In this document: positions 33,715 through 43,661 of the stretch, piece after piece | How positions within the stretch are numbered: the first letter of the stretch is position 1 | How the letters are laid out: every line of letters starts with the position of its first letter | Assembly (NCBI GenBank): GCA_032433765.1 | Contig: JAVIAB010000092.1 | Span: 106,446,279 to 106,510,278 of the forward strand | Length of the DNA stretch: 64,000 nucleotides | Direction: 5' to 3' | DNA from: Megaustenia siamemsis | Lineage: Eukaryota; Mollusca; Gastropoda; Stylommatophora; Ariophantidae | The notes under the pieces: model-generated | The model's input: only the letters and a program-made list of their open reading frames with translations | Told to the model about the DNA's origin: nothing | The model's database searches: none | Translations under genes and position numbers: made by a program

Positions 33715-33945
33715 TTCTGTCTTCCAAGGCGTAATGGGCAAGACAATGTTAGTGACCATACTTTTCCATGACCAACGGAATATTTTTCGAATGATGTGGT
33801 TGATATTACGCCAGTCAATATTTACATCAAAGGACAAACTCTGGTACCTATTTTTTTAAATTGAGTGAACCCCTAGACTTTATTGCTTGGAATTGAACCC
33901 AAACCAGGAAGCAGATGCACTAACCAACGGAGACTCCTGTTTTGT
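33715..33945 (-). mobile_element. Old, diverged SINE1-related copy
   Basis: Minus orientation. Recognisable pieces: gttagtgaccata, gatgtggttgatattacgcc (compare atgtggtcggtattacgccc), ctggtacctatttttttaaa, gagtgaaccc, gaattgaaccc (B box reversed) and cactaaccaacggagactcc (A-box side). Too diverged for a duplication. Confidence 0.7.
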
Positions 33946-33989
33946 TTTGGGTTCTTGCCTTCCTTTAATGAGGCGCTCTCTGTTCAACG

Positions 33990-34380
33990 ATGCTGATGGC
34001 TTCCGCCTGGATTGGTGAACTAGAACCAACAAGACCCTAATTCATCCGTTCACGGTACCTCTAGAAACAGGCTAACCAGTCTAAACTCATCCGTTTACGG
34101 TGACTCTAGAAACAGGCTAACCAGTCTAAACTCACCCGTTCACGGTACCTCTATAAACAGGCTAACCAGTCTAAACTCACCCGTTTACGGTGCCTCTAGA
34201 AACAGGCTAACCAGTCTAGTCTGGCCAAGTGAGTAGGGATCGAAGAGGGAAAGCAACCCAGTACCTAAAAATATCGTGCTGAAGTCGGATGTTTTGGACA
34301 GAAAGGCTCAAATATCCCAGTTCTACTGCAAACCTCTATACAACTCATCTTAACGTTTTTTAAAGAACGGATGACGAGAG
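33990..34380. repeat. Dispersed repeat R1, copy with ~48-bp tandem expansion
   Basis: Four units of tctaaactcatccgtttacg and gtgactctagaaacaggcta (34060-34215). The R1 body follows (tctagtctggccaagtgagt, agggatcgaagagggaaagc, tgctgaagtcggatg). The expanded segment differs from that at 27.9 kb (48 versus 62 bp). Confidence 0.75.
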
Positions 34381-34519
34381 TGTCAATCAATTCTTTTAGT
34401 AGTCGCCTGGGTGAACGCAAACATATATAAATTAATTAATGACAAGTGATTATCTGAATGTCGCGAGGTCAAAGCGAGTCGTAGAGTCTCGGTTCAGAAA
34501 AGTGAAGGGGCAGACTGCA

Positions 34520-34550
34520 ATGGCTTTCTTTATTTCGTGTATTCTGCTGG
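34520..34550 (+). CDS. Candidate first coding exon (signal-peptide-like), very tentative
   Basis: ATG at 34520 in the context gactgcaatgg encodes MAFFISCILLG, a hydrophobic start like a signal peptide, and is followed at once by gtaagt (34551), a consensus splice donor. The frame also extends upstream to an ATG at 34439. No partner exon can be shown, and a start plus donor arises by chance often enough that this is a lead only. Confidence 0.15.
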
Positions 34551-34551
34551 G

Positions 34552-35259
34552 TAAGTTAGATATGGTCCATCCAAGAGAAACTACAACATACGATTTTTGT
34601 ATAACATCAGACCTCACAGCTGCTGGAACTACAGCGATTCTACAGCCTACTTTAGGTAGGCCTAAACTCAGACAGGTAAACTCTGCAATACCTCGACAAG
34701 TGTGAAGTTTTCAACTTTGCGAACAGGGGCGGTTGTAGCTAGAATGACGTCAGCAGTCTATAGCTCACATACGTCACGCTAGTGGAAATTTCCCGGAGTT
34801 TACTTCATTTTACTGAGGATCGCATCTTGATGATATAGTTAGATCTTGATCATATATGGTTCACCAAGCTCGTGTCTTCCTAATGGGAGGTAATGTATTA
34901 TCCTCCTCGCGAACGTTACACTATGAGCGCAAGGATTATAAAACATGAAAACCACTACTTCCCCGTTTTATTCAAATCGGATATACAGAAAGAAGCTTGG
35001 TCGATAAGAAAGTTCAACTCGAGGTACCGCATACGGAAAAGGGGTTATAGTCCACAGGACTTTCGAATCTATAATAAATATTACATAAACAAAATTCTAT
35101 AAAATTGGACAATATACACAACATTCTAAAAAACATAATATGACACAACATTCTTTAAATAGATGTGATAAAATTGACTATGCAACACAAGGAAACAAAC
35201 AAACAGAAACATTTTTCGTTGACTAACTTCCCAATTTATTGTATAGATTATTAATGCCT
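34552..35259. other. No gene recognised
   Basis: AT-rich sequence without repeat families or domains visible. Confidence 0.35.
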
Positions 35260-35271
35260 ATATTGGCTTTT

Positions 35272-35512
35272 GAAGATAAATGAAATTTTGGGGGCATGTT
35301 AAAAAACACAACAGCCTAATAAAAGTAATATTTGAAGGGAAAATACAAGGTAAAAGAGGCAGAGGCAAACCAAGACTAACATGGACGAGTAACATCAAAA
35401 GATGGACAAGTCAACCTATGACAATCTGCACTATCAAAGCAAGAAACAGAGTGGAATGGCGCTCCATGGTAGCCAACCTTCGATGTGGAGACGGCACTCA
35501 GTGATGATGAAG
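35272..35512 (+). mobile_element. LINE D 3' fragment, 12-bp TSD
   Basis: Plus-strand tail of LINE D: FWGHVKKHNSLIKVIFEGK, KRGRGKPRLTWTSNIKRW, KARNRVEWRSMVANLRCGDG then a stop and GATGATGA tail. The duplication atattggctttt lies at 35260-35271 and 35513-35524. The frame is open over 74 codons. This clean copy defines the normal 3' end of LINE D and is the reference for the array at 56.7-58.7 kb. Confidence 0.92.
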
Positions 35513-35639
35513 ATATTGGCTTTTCTGACATATTATCTTTTTTAAAACAATTTAAATACCACGACGAAATCGACAAGCGCATTCAAGTAGTACAGGTCTG
35601 TGGCGACATGTATTATAGTCACGATATGAACAGTATTTT

Positions 35640-35790
35640 CAGTCAGAAAGTTTTGCACAGAATGAAGCATTGTTGTCATGACCCAAGCCCGCCCCGCTTA
35701 TCTTTAGTGTGTCAAAGAAGGTAAATGGCTCAAGCACTTGCTTGACGGTGAACTTCTGATGATCAGATTAGCCCTCCTTCTACAAACTCT
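35640..35790 (+). repeat. Dispersed repeat R2, copy 1
   Basis: catgacccaagc, gtgtcaaagaaggtaaatgg, aagcacttgcttgacggtga and cttctgatgatcagatt recur in the same order at 47938-48035. Unknown class. Confidence 0.65.
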
Positions 35791-35929
35791 ATTGAAATTG
35801 TTTTCTATCGTGATATTTATGTTATAGATTGTATAGAACATAGAACAGTGTAGGTAGTGACTATATGGGCGGTTTGAATTAATAGACAGATCCAGGGCCA
35901 CATTTTTATGAGGCCTGTGCTGAGCGGAA

Positions 35930-36272
35930 ATTGGGGGGGGGGGGGGGGTGCTAAAGCACCTTTAAATGTATTTGTTAAATGTAATCTTTAAATTTACTCG
36001 GACTTCTTTCTCTTTCTCCGCCTATTGTTGCATCCTAGCTCTCCTTGTTAACATAAATAATAACATAGCATGACATACTTGTACCCATTTTTTTTCTTTC
36101 TATAAGCATGTTCGTGCACGCACTTCATTTTCGTTTTAAAATTCAGCTTTACAAGACAAAACGGACAGTTAGAAAACATTTTTTTAATGGAAAATAATCA
36201 TATTTTCAATGGCGGAACCAACAGCAGCCTCTTACCAAAGCACCCCCCCCTTCCCCGCCCCCCCCCCCCAAA
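35930..36272. repeat. Poly(G) and poly(C) tracts ~300 bp apart
   Basis: A G run of 17 or more near 35933-35949 and two C runs near 36242-36269 on the same strand. The G run and a C run could pair as a large inverted structure. Assembly length may be unreliable here. Confidence 0.8.
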
Positions 36273-36717
36273 TAATAAGAACATTAACTTTTGTCAAATC
36301 CTTTCCTACTTTGAAGTCTCACTTCCATGATTTTTATTAACAGTCTTTCGTCCCCGTCTTTTCATTAAGGAATGACATAATAGGAGTATGTGGTACAACA
36401 ATATGGCTGGGAAAATGGGAAAGAGTTTTACCTGTTCAAAAATATATATAAAACTAACGAAGTTCTCAGCAGGGTACACAAAGGTGGGTCATTCCGTACT
36501 TATTGGTTACCTTTCCATTAACAATTTGAGCATGTTTCCTGTCTTTGTATCCGCCGTTTATAAACAAAATAATTACAGTTCTAACCGCCCATCTGTAAAG
36601 TAAAGATAAAGTACGGAACTTGAATCGGTTTCTTAGCATGTCAGTAAAGTAAGATAAAGTACGAGACTTGAATCGGCGTCTTAGCACGCGAATTTCCACC
36701 CATATTAGCTCGGCCGC

Positions 36718-36749
36718 CTATCCAGAAATGTTCGGAGATTTCTGGATAG
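36718..36749. repeat. 12-bp perfect hairpin
   Basis: ctatccagaaat and atttctggatag separated by gttcggag. No T run follows and no function is inferred. Confidence 0.85.
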
Positions 36750-36829
36750 TGTCGCTTCAAGCATCGAAACTCACGATGCGAGGCGACATTCCTCACCTTC
36801 CCAGGGTAATACCCTGCTGAGTGGCAGTG

Positions 36830-37025
36830 TTCCATAGCGTTTGGCTTTTCGTGGCAAGGCGCTGTGCCACTGAGCAAGGGTTCGATCCTGCTTTGGTCCA
36901 TATTTTTTTCTGTTGTTGATTATTGTCATTTTTTCCGAGTGCTGTAAACATACCTCTTCCTCTGAATTGATTCGCTGATTATCGCCTCGGAAGTTTCCCT
37001 CTATAATAATATTCATTTATTATGA
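36830..37025 (+). mobile_element. SINE-B, copy 1
   Basis: Head with A-box-like gtgccactgagcaag and B box gggttcgatcctgctttggt (36868-36887). Body tcattttttccgagtgct, then tatcgcctcggaagtttccc and a taataatattcatttattat 3' end. The same layout is at 37718-37885. Confidence 0.75.
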
Positions 37026-37049
37026 TTTGTCTCCAGCCTAATACCCTGC

Positions 37050-37208
37050 TACCCATTTCTGGCAACGGCTGGGTCGACCGTGGGGTATTTTTTTTTTTTT
37101 TCAACCACGAGTACAATTCACACTGCTCCCAGCGGGAATCGAACACGGGTTGTCCGAACGTCGGTAGTCCAGTCGGGTGGTTTTCCCAACTAGGCTATCG
37201 AGGCCCCA
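37050..37208 (-). mobile_element. tRNA-headed SINE-like element (SINE-C)
   Basis: The minus strand from 37208 reads ggggcctcgatagcctagtt (A box) and cccgtgttcgattcccgctg (B box) about 60 bp apart, then a short tail with a long A run (plus-strand T run 37087-37102). The extra length between the boxes and the tail favour a SINE over a tRNA gene. Confidence 0.6.
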
Positions 37209-37717
37209 ACGCGAGTTTTCACCTATATGTGTGCGCGGCCGACTATTCAGAAGTGTTCGGATACATCTGTGCGAGCCTATCTGTGTGTGACAGAGGAACC
37301 CGTCCAGTTTCACTTCTCTCAGAATATTGAGCATGCACCATATACAGAATGACAATATATGCTGCACTTATGATGCATATGCATATAATATATGATATTA
37401 CTTTTAATTGAAAAAAAAATCGATTGCTCACAAAACCCATAATGTAACATGTCGTATAATATTATGAAATTACAGCTCACCCTTAATTTAATGCTAAACC
37501 ATATTGGTACCATTTTACAAAAATAAAGATGGCTTACTGTAAACAAAAGGGACAAGATAGTTCATTAAATAAAAAAGTGATGCGCATTTATAATTATAAG
37601 CTGTCAAATCCGTTAAGGTATCAACATTAACCATACAATTAGCTTACCAATAACAAGCAGTTTCAGATTATATTTGCACAAAAAACTTGCAACAACCCAT
37701 TACAATATATGACGCAG

Positions 37718-37885
37718 TGCCATGGAGTACGGGTTCGATCCTGCTTCGGACCAATATATTGTTCTTTGTTTTTTTTCTGTTGTTTATTTGTCATTTTTTC
37801 CGAGTGCTAACACATACATCCTCCTATTATTCCCTATTATCGCCTCGGAAGTTTCCCTATTTAATAATATTTATTTATTATTATG
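37718..37885 (+). mobile_element. SINE-B, copy 2
   Basis: acgggttcgatcctgcttcg (B box), tcattttttccgagtgctaa, tatcgcctcggaagtttccc and taataatatttatttattat follow the 36.8-kb copy closely. Confidence 0.75.
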
Positions 37886-39435
37886 TCTACAATATATGAA
37901 TGAAATCTTACTATAAACAATGTGGATAGAGCCAGTTCATTCGCCTTGGGGATATCATACGGCGGCAGAATTCATAGTCGTGATAACTTAAAAAAAAAAA
38001 AAACGACACGATTTTCATGTTATTAATTGTAATAATTCGTCACGATCCAGCTGCCATGGTAACATGTTTTAACTTACCCAATTCCGCGGTGCGTTGAAAA
38101 CAGGAGCCGTCTCACAGGTAACCCAGGCGACACACGGGAAAAAATGGTTGTGACACCTGGCTCAGTGGACTTCTTTATTTAGACCAGGCTGCAGGGATTT
38201 TTTGATGTCCTGGGAGGGTCGCTCTCAAAGCCCGCCTTCGCTGAATTCATAACGTGGAACGCGTGATCTGCGTCTGCTGCCATATTAACAACCCGAAGCC
38301 ACTGTGCTGCGTGACACGGTCTGTGTGTGTTCATTGAAATTAAGGGGGGGTCAACCTTTTTTGTGCTGCCAAAATTTCATTATGCCTTAGGGGAGTAAAC
38401 TAAAAATTCAATCAATTTTTTGTAAATAGAAGGGATCATTTCAGCAAAAAATTTAAATGTTTGGCCTCTGTTGTTAGTTACGTTTTAGTGGCATGTATTA
38501 TTGTCGTTTAAATAGTATATACTCATAACGGGCAAATGCAATCATACAAGACAAATACCTAAAGGCGTGGCATTTCTTGTGACCTGATATAAGCAACTGA
38601 TCATTGTCATTTCAAAGTGACTTTTAAGCTACGATCTTAGTAATTTTACAGCATTAATTGGTTCCAAATTGGGCACAATTAAAATATACATGATCTAGAG
38701 TTTCATTATTTTTTTGTTTTAGTGATTTTTTTTAAAATTTGCTTAATTGTATGAATAACAATTTTATATATTGACATACTGAACACTTTTTGTTGTGAAC
38801 TATCCCATTCTTAATAACAAAATGCTATAAAATTCAACTTACATCTTCTCATAGGCAACTGAAATATACATATTATATTTATTAAATTAACAAATAAGCA
38901 AGATAATGAACATATCAATAACCAACATTTCTATGCCTTACCATTAATGCTCTTCCTCACTAATAATATTATCCTGAACTTTGCAAATATTGTCAGTTGT
39001 GAACAGCTGGCCTTATTGGAGAGTGATAATCAGGGAATTAAATGTTCATTGGCGTGATTCCAACCCGTTAGTTAATTCAAAGGCTACTCTCACCATATGT
39101 TGTACAAGAATGATATACATTCATGGTTCTGTGCACTTTTAGAACAACAACATAACACGTTAAACAATAGGAAACAATAGACAGCTTTGGCCAATAATAG
39201 AAACATTACGCATCGACCAAACGTTATGTGTTTTACATAGCCAGAACAGACATATGTTTGTACATCAAAAACAGAACTATAAAAGTAATTGGTAAATCTT
39301 ATCTATCCATGTTTCCGTTTTTCCACCCACCCATCTGTCCGTATGTTCATCACTTCTTACACCTGTATCTACCTAGATATGTTATCATCAGATTAATGTC
39401 TCGAGTCTAGTGCTAAATAAGATTGCCTTGTTTTA
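37886..39435. other. No gene recognised
   Basis: About 1.5 kb. The 38.05-38.35 kb part is less AT-rich with no recognisable frame. The remainder is AT-rich. Confidence 0.35.
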
Positions 39436-39439
39436 AGCC

Positions 39440-39523
39440 GTGGTTCTTCTTCCTCTACCTCTTCCTCTTCTTCTACAATCCTTCCTTATTTGCCTTTCAG
39501 CGTCGAGGGGAGATATAATTTGC
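39440..39523 (-). mobile_element. LINE C 3' end, left flank of 68-bp array
   Basis: cttcttcttctacaatcctt, then gcgtcgaggggagatataat, equivalent to the end of the LINE C copy at 14736-14790 (cttcttcttctatccttcct, gcgtcgaggggagaaacaat). This places the following array inside LINE C. Confidence 0.75.
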
Positions 39524-40616
39524 GCTCTTTTGCTCGTCTATTGGCCTCTCCTACTGTTATGTTTCCTAGTGTTTCTAATATTCCATCAATCCACCTTTTG
39601 CTCGTCTATTGGCGTCTCCTACTGTTATGTTTCCTAGTGTTTCTAATATTCCATCAATTCACCTTTTGCTCGTCTATTGGCCTCTCCTACTGTTATGTTT
39701 CCTAGTGTTTCTAATATTCCATCAATCCACCTTTTGCTCGTCTATTGGCCTCTCCTACTGTTATGTTTCCTAGTGTTTCTAATATTCCATCAATTCACCT
39801 TTTGCTCGTCTATTGGCCTCTCCTACTGTTATGTTTCCTAGTGTTTCTAATATTCCATCAATTCACCTTTTGCTCGTCTATTGGCCTCTCCTACTGTTAT
39901 GTTTCCTAGTGTTTCTAATATTCCATCAATTCACCTTTTGCTCGTCTATTGGCCTCTCCTACTGTTATGTTTCCTAGTGTTTCTAATATTCCATAAATCC
40001 ACCTTTTGCTCGTCTATTGGCCTCTCCTACTGTTATGTTTCCTAGTGTTTCTAATATTCCATCAATCCACCTTTTGCTCGTCTATTGGCCTCTCCTACTG
40101 TTATGTTTCCTAGTGTTTCTAATATTCCATCAATCCACCTTTTGCTCGTCTATTGGCCTCTCCTACTGTTATGTTTCCTAGTGTTTCTAATATTCCATCA
40201 ATCCACCTTTTGCTCGTCTATTGGCCTCTCCTACTGTTATGTTTCCTAGTGTTTCTAATATTCCATCAATTCACCTTTTGCTCGTCTATTGGCCTCTCCT
40301 ACTGTTATGTTTCCTAGTGTTTCTAATATTCCATCAATCCACCTTTTGCTCGTCTATTGGCCTCTCCTACTGTTATGTTTCCTAGTGTTTCTAATATTCC
40401 ATCAATCCACCTTTTGCTCGTCTATTGGCCTCTCCTACTGTTATGTTTCCTAGTGTTTCTAATATTCCATCAATCCACCTTTTGCTCGTCTATTGGCCTC
40501 TCCTACTGTTATGTTTCCTAGTGTTTCTAATATTCCATCAATCCACCTTTTGCTCGTCTATTGGCCTCTCCTACTGTTATGTTTCCTAGTGTTTCTAATA
40601 TTCCATCAATCCACCT
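39524..40616 (-). repeat. 68-bp minisatellite, ~16 copies, derived from LINE C coding end
   Basis: Unit with cttttgctcgtctattggcc, tctcctactgttatgtttcc, tagtgtttctaatattccat and caatccac, strictly 68 bp (for example 39595 to 39663). Read antisense it gives RWIDGILETLGN and ITVGEANRRAK, the LINE C segment RWINGILESLGG...EEANRRAK of the 14.7-kb copy. 68 is not a multiple of three, so each unit shifts frame. Units are almost identical (ccac/tcac variants), indicating recent amplification. Confidence 0.92.
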
Positions 40617-40765
40617 ATTACATGGTTGAGCCAAGGACCGGCCTGGCGAGGACAAGATATTGGGTTCGATCTCCATCGATGGTTTATCGGTTCACCCTGC
40701 CTTTAATGGGCACCAGAGACGTTAACTTGGAAAGAAAGACGACACCCAAATACAAAAAGTATACC
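40617..40765 (+). mobile_element. SINE related to SINE1 through the shared core
   Basis: B-box-like gggttcgatctccatcgatg (40662-40681) followed by cggttcaccctgcctttaat and gggcacc, the same core as SINE1 (gggttcacccagccttaaat, gggtacc). Head and 3' end differ. Lies exactly between the array and the rest of LINE C. Confidence 0.65.
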
Positions 40766-40769
40766 TTCT

Positions 40770-41140
40770 TCTTATTTCCTTCCTCATTTGCACGTTAGCA
40801 TCAATAGAAGATATTGTTTGTTGTCTTTTGCTATTCTGTTGGCTTCTCCTACTTTTATTACCTAGTGTTTCTAATATTCCATCATTCTATATATTTTTGC
40901 GGTCGATCATTGAATCTGGTGTTCTAGTAACGTTTATTAGTTCGTTGTGTTGTATTTTGATATTTTGTCTTATTACGTGGTTAAACCACTTTATCTGTTG
41001 TTTACGTGTGCATTTAATTGATCTGGAATTACTGTGTTTTCTTCAGTCCCTCATTTCTCAGAATTCCTGATCCTGTCTATTAAGCTGTTTTCTGTCATGC
41101 GTCTAACATAGTTAGTTGTTTCGTTAGTTGTTATTTTTAT
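40770..41140 (-). mobile_element. LINE C RT C-terminal fragment, right of the array
   Basis: Antisense of LINE C with ccttcttcttatttccttcc, tgctattctgttggcttctc, tattacgtggttaaaccact (the WFNHV block), and ctgttttctgtcatgcgtct (RRMTENS-like). Interrupted at 41140 by a sense-strand insertion and resumed at 41554. Confidence 0.75.
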
Positions 41141-41542
41141 AGGGTCAAACATGGACCCTTTCTAAATCCCATTTAAGAAAGATCAATACATGTGAGGTGC
41201 GATGCTTGAGAAAAGTAACAAACAACACAAGAAGAGATAAATACCAAATGAAACCATAAGAAAAATGGTAGGAACAAAACCCTGCCAAGAATATATAGAA
41301 CAACAACAACTTAAATGGTTTGGCCACCTGGTCAGAATGAATCATCACCATCAAGGGCGTTCTTCTCGAGAATGCATGGAAAAAGACCAAGAGGACGACC
41401 CAGAATAGATGGATAGATGTCAGTGTCAGAGTCATGTAACAACAAAGGAAAATCACTAATTCAGCCAGTTCGAGCAGTGCAAGAACGACGAATGAAAAAA
41501 AAAACACGACACCTTTTCGGTCTCTGTGAAAAGAGAAAAGAA
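41141..41542 (+). mobile_element. LINE fragment nested in LINE C, 11-bp TSD
   Basis: Plus-strand RT C-terminal segment with shifted frames: a KSHLRKINTCEVRCLRKVTN-like block, KWFGHLVRMNH in ttaaatggtttggccacctg, and a basic GRP-type block near 41395. The duplication gttatttttat is at 41130-41140 and 41543-41553. 5'-truncated, about 400 bp. Its partner family is not otherwise identified. Confidence 0.8.
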
Positions 41543-41553
41543 GTTATTTTTAT

Positions 41554-41605
41554 TATTGTCCTAAAGTCTAGCGTCCAAGTCTAGCGTTGGTGACACAACG
41601 TTTTA
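41554..41605 (-). mobile_element. LINE C, last segment after the nested insertion
   Basis: tattgtcctaaagtctagcg matches 15104-15123 (tattgttctagagtccagcg), so LINE C continues across the 41.1-41.5 kb insertion. Confidence 0.7.
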
Positions 41606-42085
41606 ATGAAGATTAAGGGGACAAAATCTACCAAAGATGTGAAAATATGCACGCAAAATTTATTTTACGCCACACTCGATGGACTTTCTTCGGTTCATTG
41701 TTTGACACCTCTTTCAGTTAGTCAGTCCGAGACTCGTATTTACTATTTAGTACTATCCAAGCCCGTTTATGACCTGCTACCCGGACCTACAGAATACTTC
41801 CGCTGTTACCCAGAAACTAGTGTAGTTATGATACCGTGTTCTACCTCGTTAGTAAAGCCTTGACCTATTTAATAACGCTGTGACCTATTTAGTACATTCT
41901 TGCATATTTAGGTCCAATCCCGTTTCTTTAGTGCATTGTGCGATAACGGTGTATACATCTGTCTTTAAGTGCATCTCCTGAGTAAGACATGAGATGTTTG
42001 TGGTCAGAATTGTTTCTTCTACAAAAGCAGTCTTAATAGACTCATCATCAGATCGCTAGTCATATGCAGAACGTTGTATCTTATT
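41606..42085. other. No gene recognised
   Basis: A repeated ctatttag / gacctatttagta phrase occurs near 41865-41905. No coding domain recognised. Confidence 0.3.
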
Positions 42086-42089
42086 GGTT

Positions 42090-42430
42090 GTTGGTACAAA
42101 AATAGTGTTGACAATGGTAAGGATGTTCTCGTGGCAACAATTTTATAAACTCCCCCCCCCTGTAGTTTTATGTCCTCTGCTAAATGCCCCCACCCTCCCC
42201 AAATTTCCTTTATGTGTGATGTCTTCTGTTCTGTCCATGTCGACTACTTTCACGTTGAAATCGCCCATTATAATTATGAAAATGTCACTTCCTCGGTTCA
42301 CATGTTTCATCTGTCTGACCTGTGGGTCTCACCTTTATAGAAATATTTCAAATTTATTCATTTTGGCTGTCGTGGTTTCTCGCCAGTCTGCAATCAGCGG
42401 CTTGCCCTTGATTTCTGAGTAACTCTTAAC
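42090..42430 (-). pseudogene. LINE endonuclease-domain fragment
   Basis: The minus strand carries IFIIIMGDFNVKVVDMDRTE (the GD-N core of APE endonucleases), a degenerate G..G..N.RG region, and NTIFVPTTN. Frames break several times. Being on the same strand and upstream of the LINE C pieces, it may be the 5' half of that element with the RT core deleted. Confidence 0.65.
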
Positions 42431-42488
42431 GGACTCGCAAGTTTATATTACACTTTCTCTGATGTCGGTTGTTTGCCTGTACCGTCAT

Positions 42489-42748
42489 AGTAAAAGTAAA
42501 GTAAAGTACCCCCGTCACGCCAAGTGGCGTATAGGGAAATATGGTGTTAGTGACCCTATATTTTACAGACCTTCAGCACATGATTTTTGGGTAATGTGGT
42601 CGGTATTACGCCCGTGCTGCTTTTACTTTCCCAGAAAAAATCCGGTACCCATTTAAGGCTGGGTGAACCCGGAGCCGTCGGTTGGGATCGAACCCTACCC
42701 CCTTGTCCGTAGTAGTCCAGTTCACTAACCACTGAGCTATCGCGGCTC
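42489..42748 (-). mobile_element. SINE1 part of a composite insertion
   Basis: Near-complete SINE1 in minus orientation: gtaaagtaaagt tail at 42494, gccaagtggcg hairpin, cggtattacgcccgtgctgc, B box reversed ggatcgaaccc, A box reversed ccactgagctatcgcggctc. It has no duplication of its own. The cctgtaccgtcat duplication (42476-42488, 42857-42869) encloses both this and the next element. Confidence 0.92.
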
Positions 42749-42856
42749 CTACTAATTTTTAGGGAATTAGTAAAACCCAGGTGTCCTCGCCAGGGTACGA
42801 ACCCCGGCTGTTGCCGTGGTAAGCCAACCGCCTATCGATTGCGCTAACCGGACACC
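42749..42856 (-). mobile_element. SINE2: second tRNA-like head fused upstream of SINE1
   Basis: The minus strand from 42856 reads ggtgtccggttagcgcaatc (A box), gataggcggttggcttacc, then ccggggttcgtaccctggcg (B box region) and aggacacc, pairing with ggtgtcc as an acceptor stem would. It is followed by gggttttactaattccctaa and the SINE1 head without a tail between. The tRNA-like part is about 75 nt and could be a tRNA pseudogene. Confidence 0.75.
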
Positions 42857-43152
42857 CCTGTACCGTCATGGTTCTTCTATATAGATAACCTGTTTAGTAA
42901 CTCCATAAATTGTAGTTTCTTCGTAATATCCTTTTTAGTAATGTCTTCATAGGTATAATATCACCCTCGACTCTAGTTAATACCACTTTGACCTGTCCAT
43001 ATAGTGACCTCAAAGCCCGTGTATACCCCCAAGTATTCGTGTTTACCTGAGTAAATAACTGAACGGTGGAAGCATGACTGAACTAAATTAGAAGAAGAAA
43101 CAGCTGTGAACGATAATTGTCTTTTATCCTAACACTGTGGGAACTTTTCAGA

Positions 43153-43590
43153 CATTGTACTCTATGTGCAGACATTGCACTCTATGTGCAGACATTGTAC
43201 TCTATGTGCAGACATTGTATTCTTTGTTATACTCTATGTGCAGACATTGTACTCTATGTGCAGACATTGTACTCTATGTGCAGACATTGTATTCTTTGTT
43301 GTACTCTATGTGCAGACATTGTACTCTATGTGCAGACACTGTAATCTATGTCCAGACACTGTACTCTATGTGCAAACATTGCACTCTATGTGCAGACATT
43401 GTACTCTATGTGCAGACATTGTACTCTATGTGCAGACATTGTACTCTATGTGCAAACATTGTACTCTATGTGCAGACATTGTACTCTATGTGCAGACATT
43501 GTACTCTATGTGCAGACATTGTACTCTATGAGCAGACATTGTACTCTATGTGCAAACATTGTACTCTATGTGCAGAGATTGTACGATATA
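43153..43590. repeat. 20-bp minisatellite, about 22 copies
   Basis: Unit cagacattgtactctatgtg with occasional gcactc, gtattctttgtt and gcaaac variants. 60 bp make 20 codons, so all three frames stay open and give Cys-rich pseudo-proteins (CRHCTLCADIVLYVQTLYSM). Start codons recur by chance; not coding. Confidence 0.95.
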
Positions 43591-43661
43591 TACAGAAATT
43601 GTTTTTGTTGTTGTTAGGATTATCATCACCGCACACCGGACGAATCCATCTCTCTCTCCTA

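Noticed and set aside
39440..40798. Plus-strand hydrophobic frames resembling membrane proteins
   Set aside because: Antisense of LINE C coding sequence and its 68-bp array; pyrimidine-rich antisense DNA often looks hydrophobic.
42775..42856. Genuine tRNA gene (also heads at 17.6, 22.1 and 37.2 kb)
   Set aside because: A and B boxes are present but cloverleafs are imperfect and heads run into SINE bodies. The 42.8-kb unit is the closest to a tRNA and lies inside a retroposed composite.
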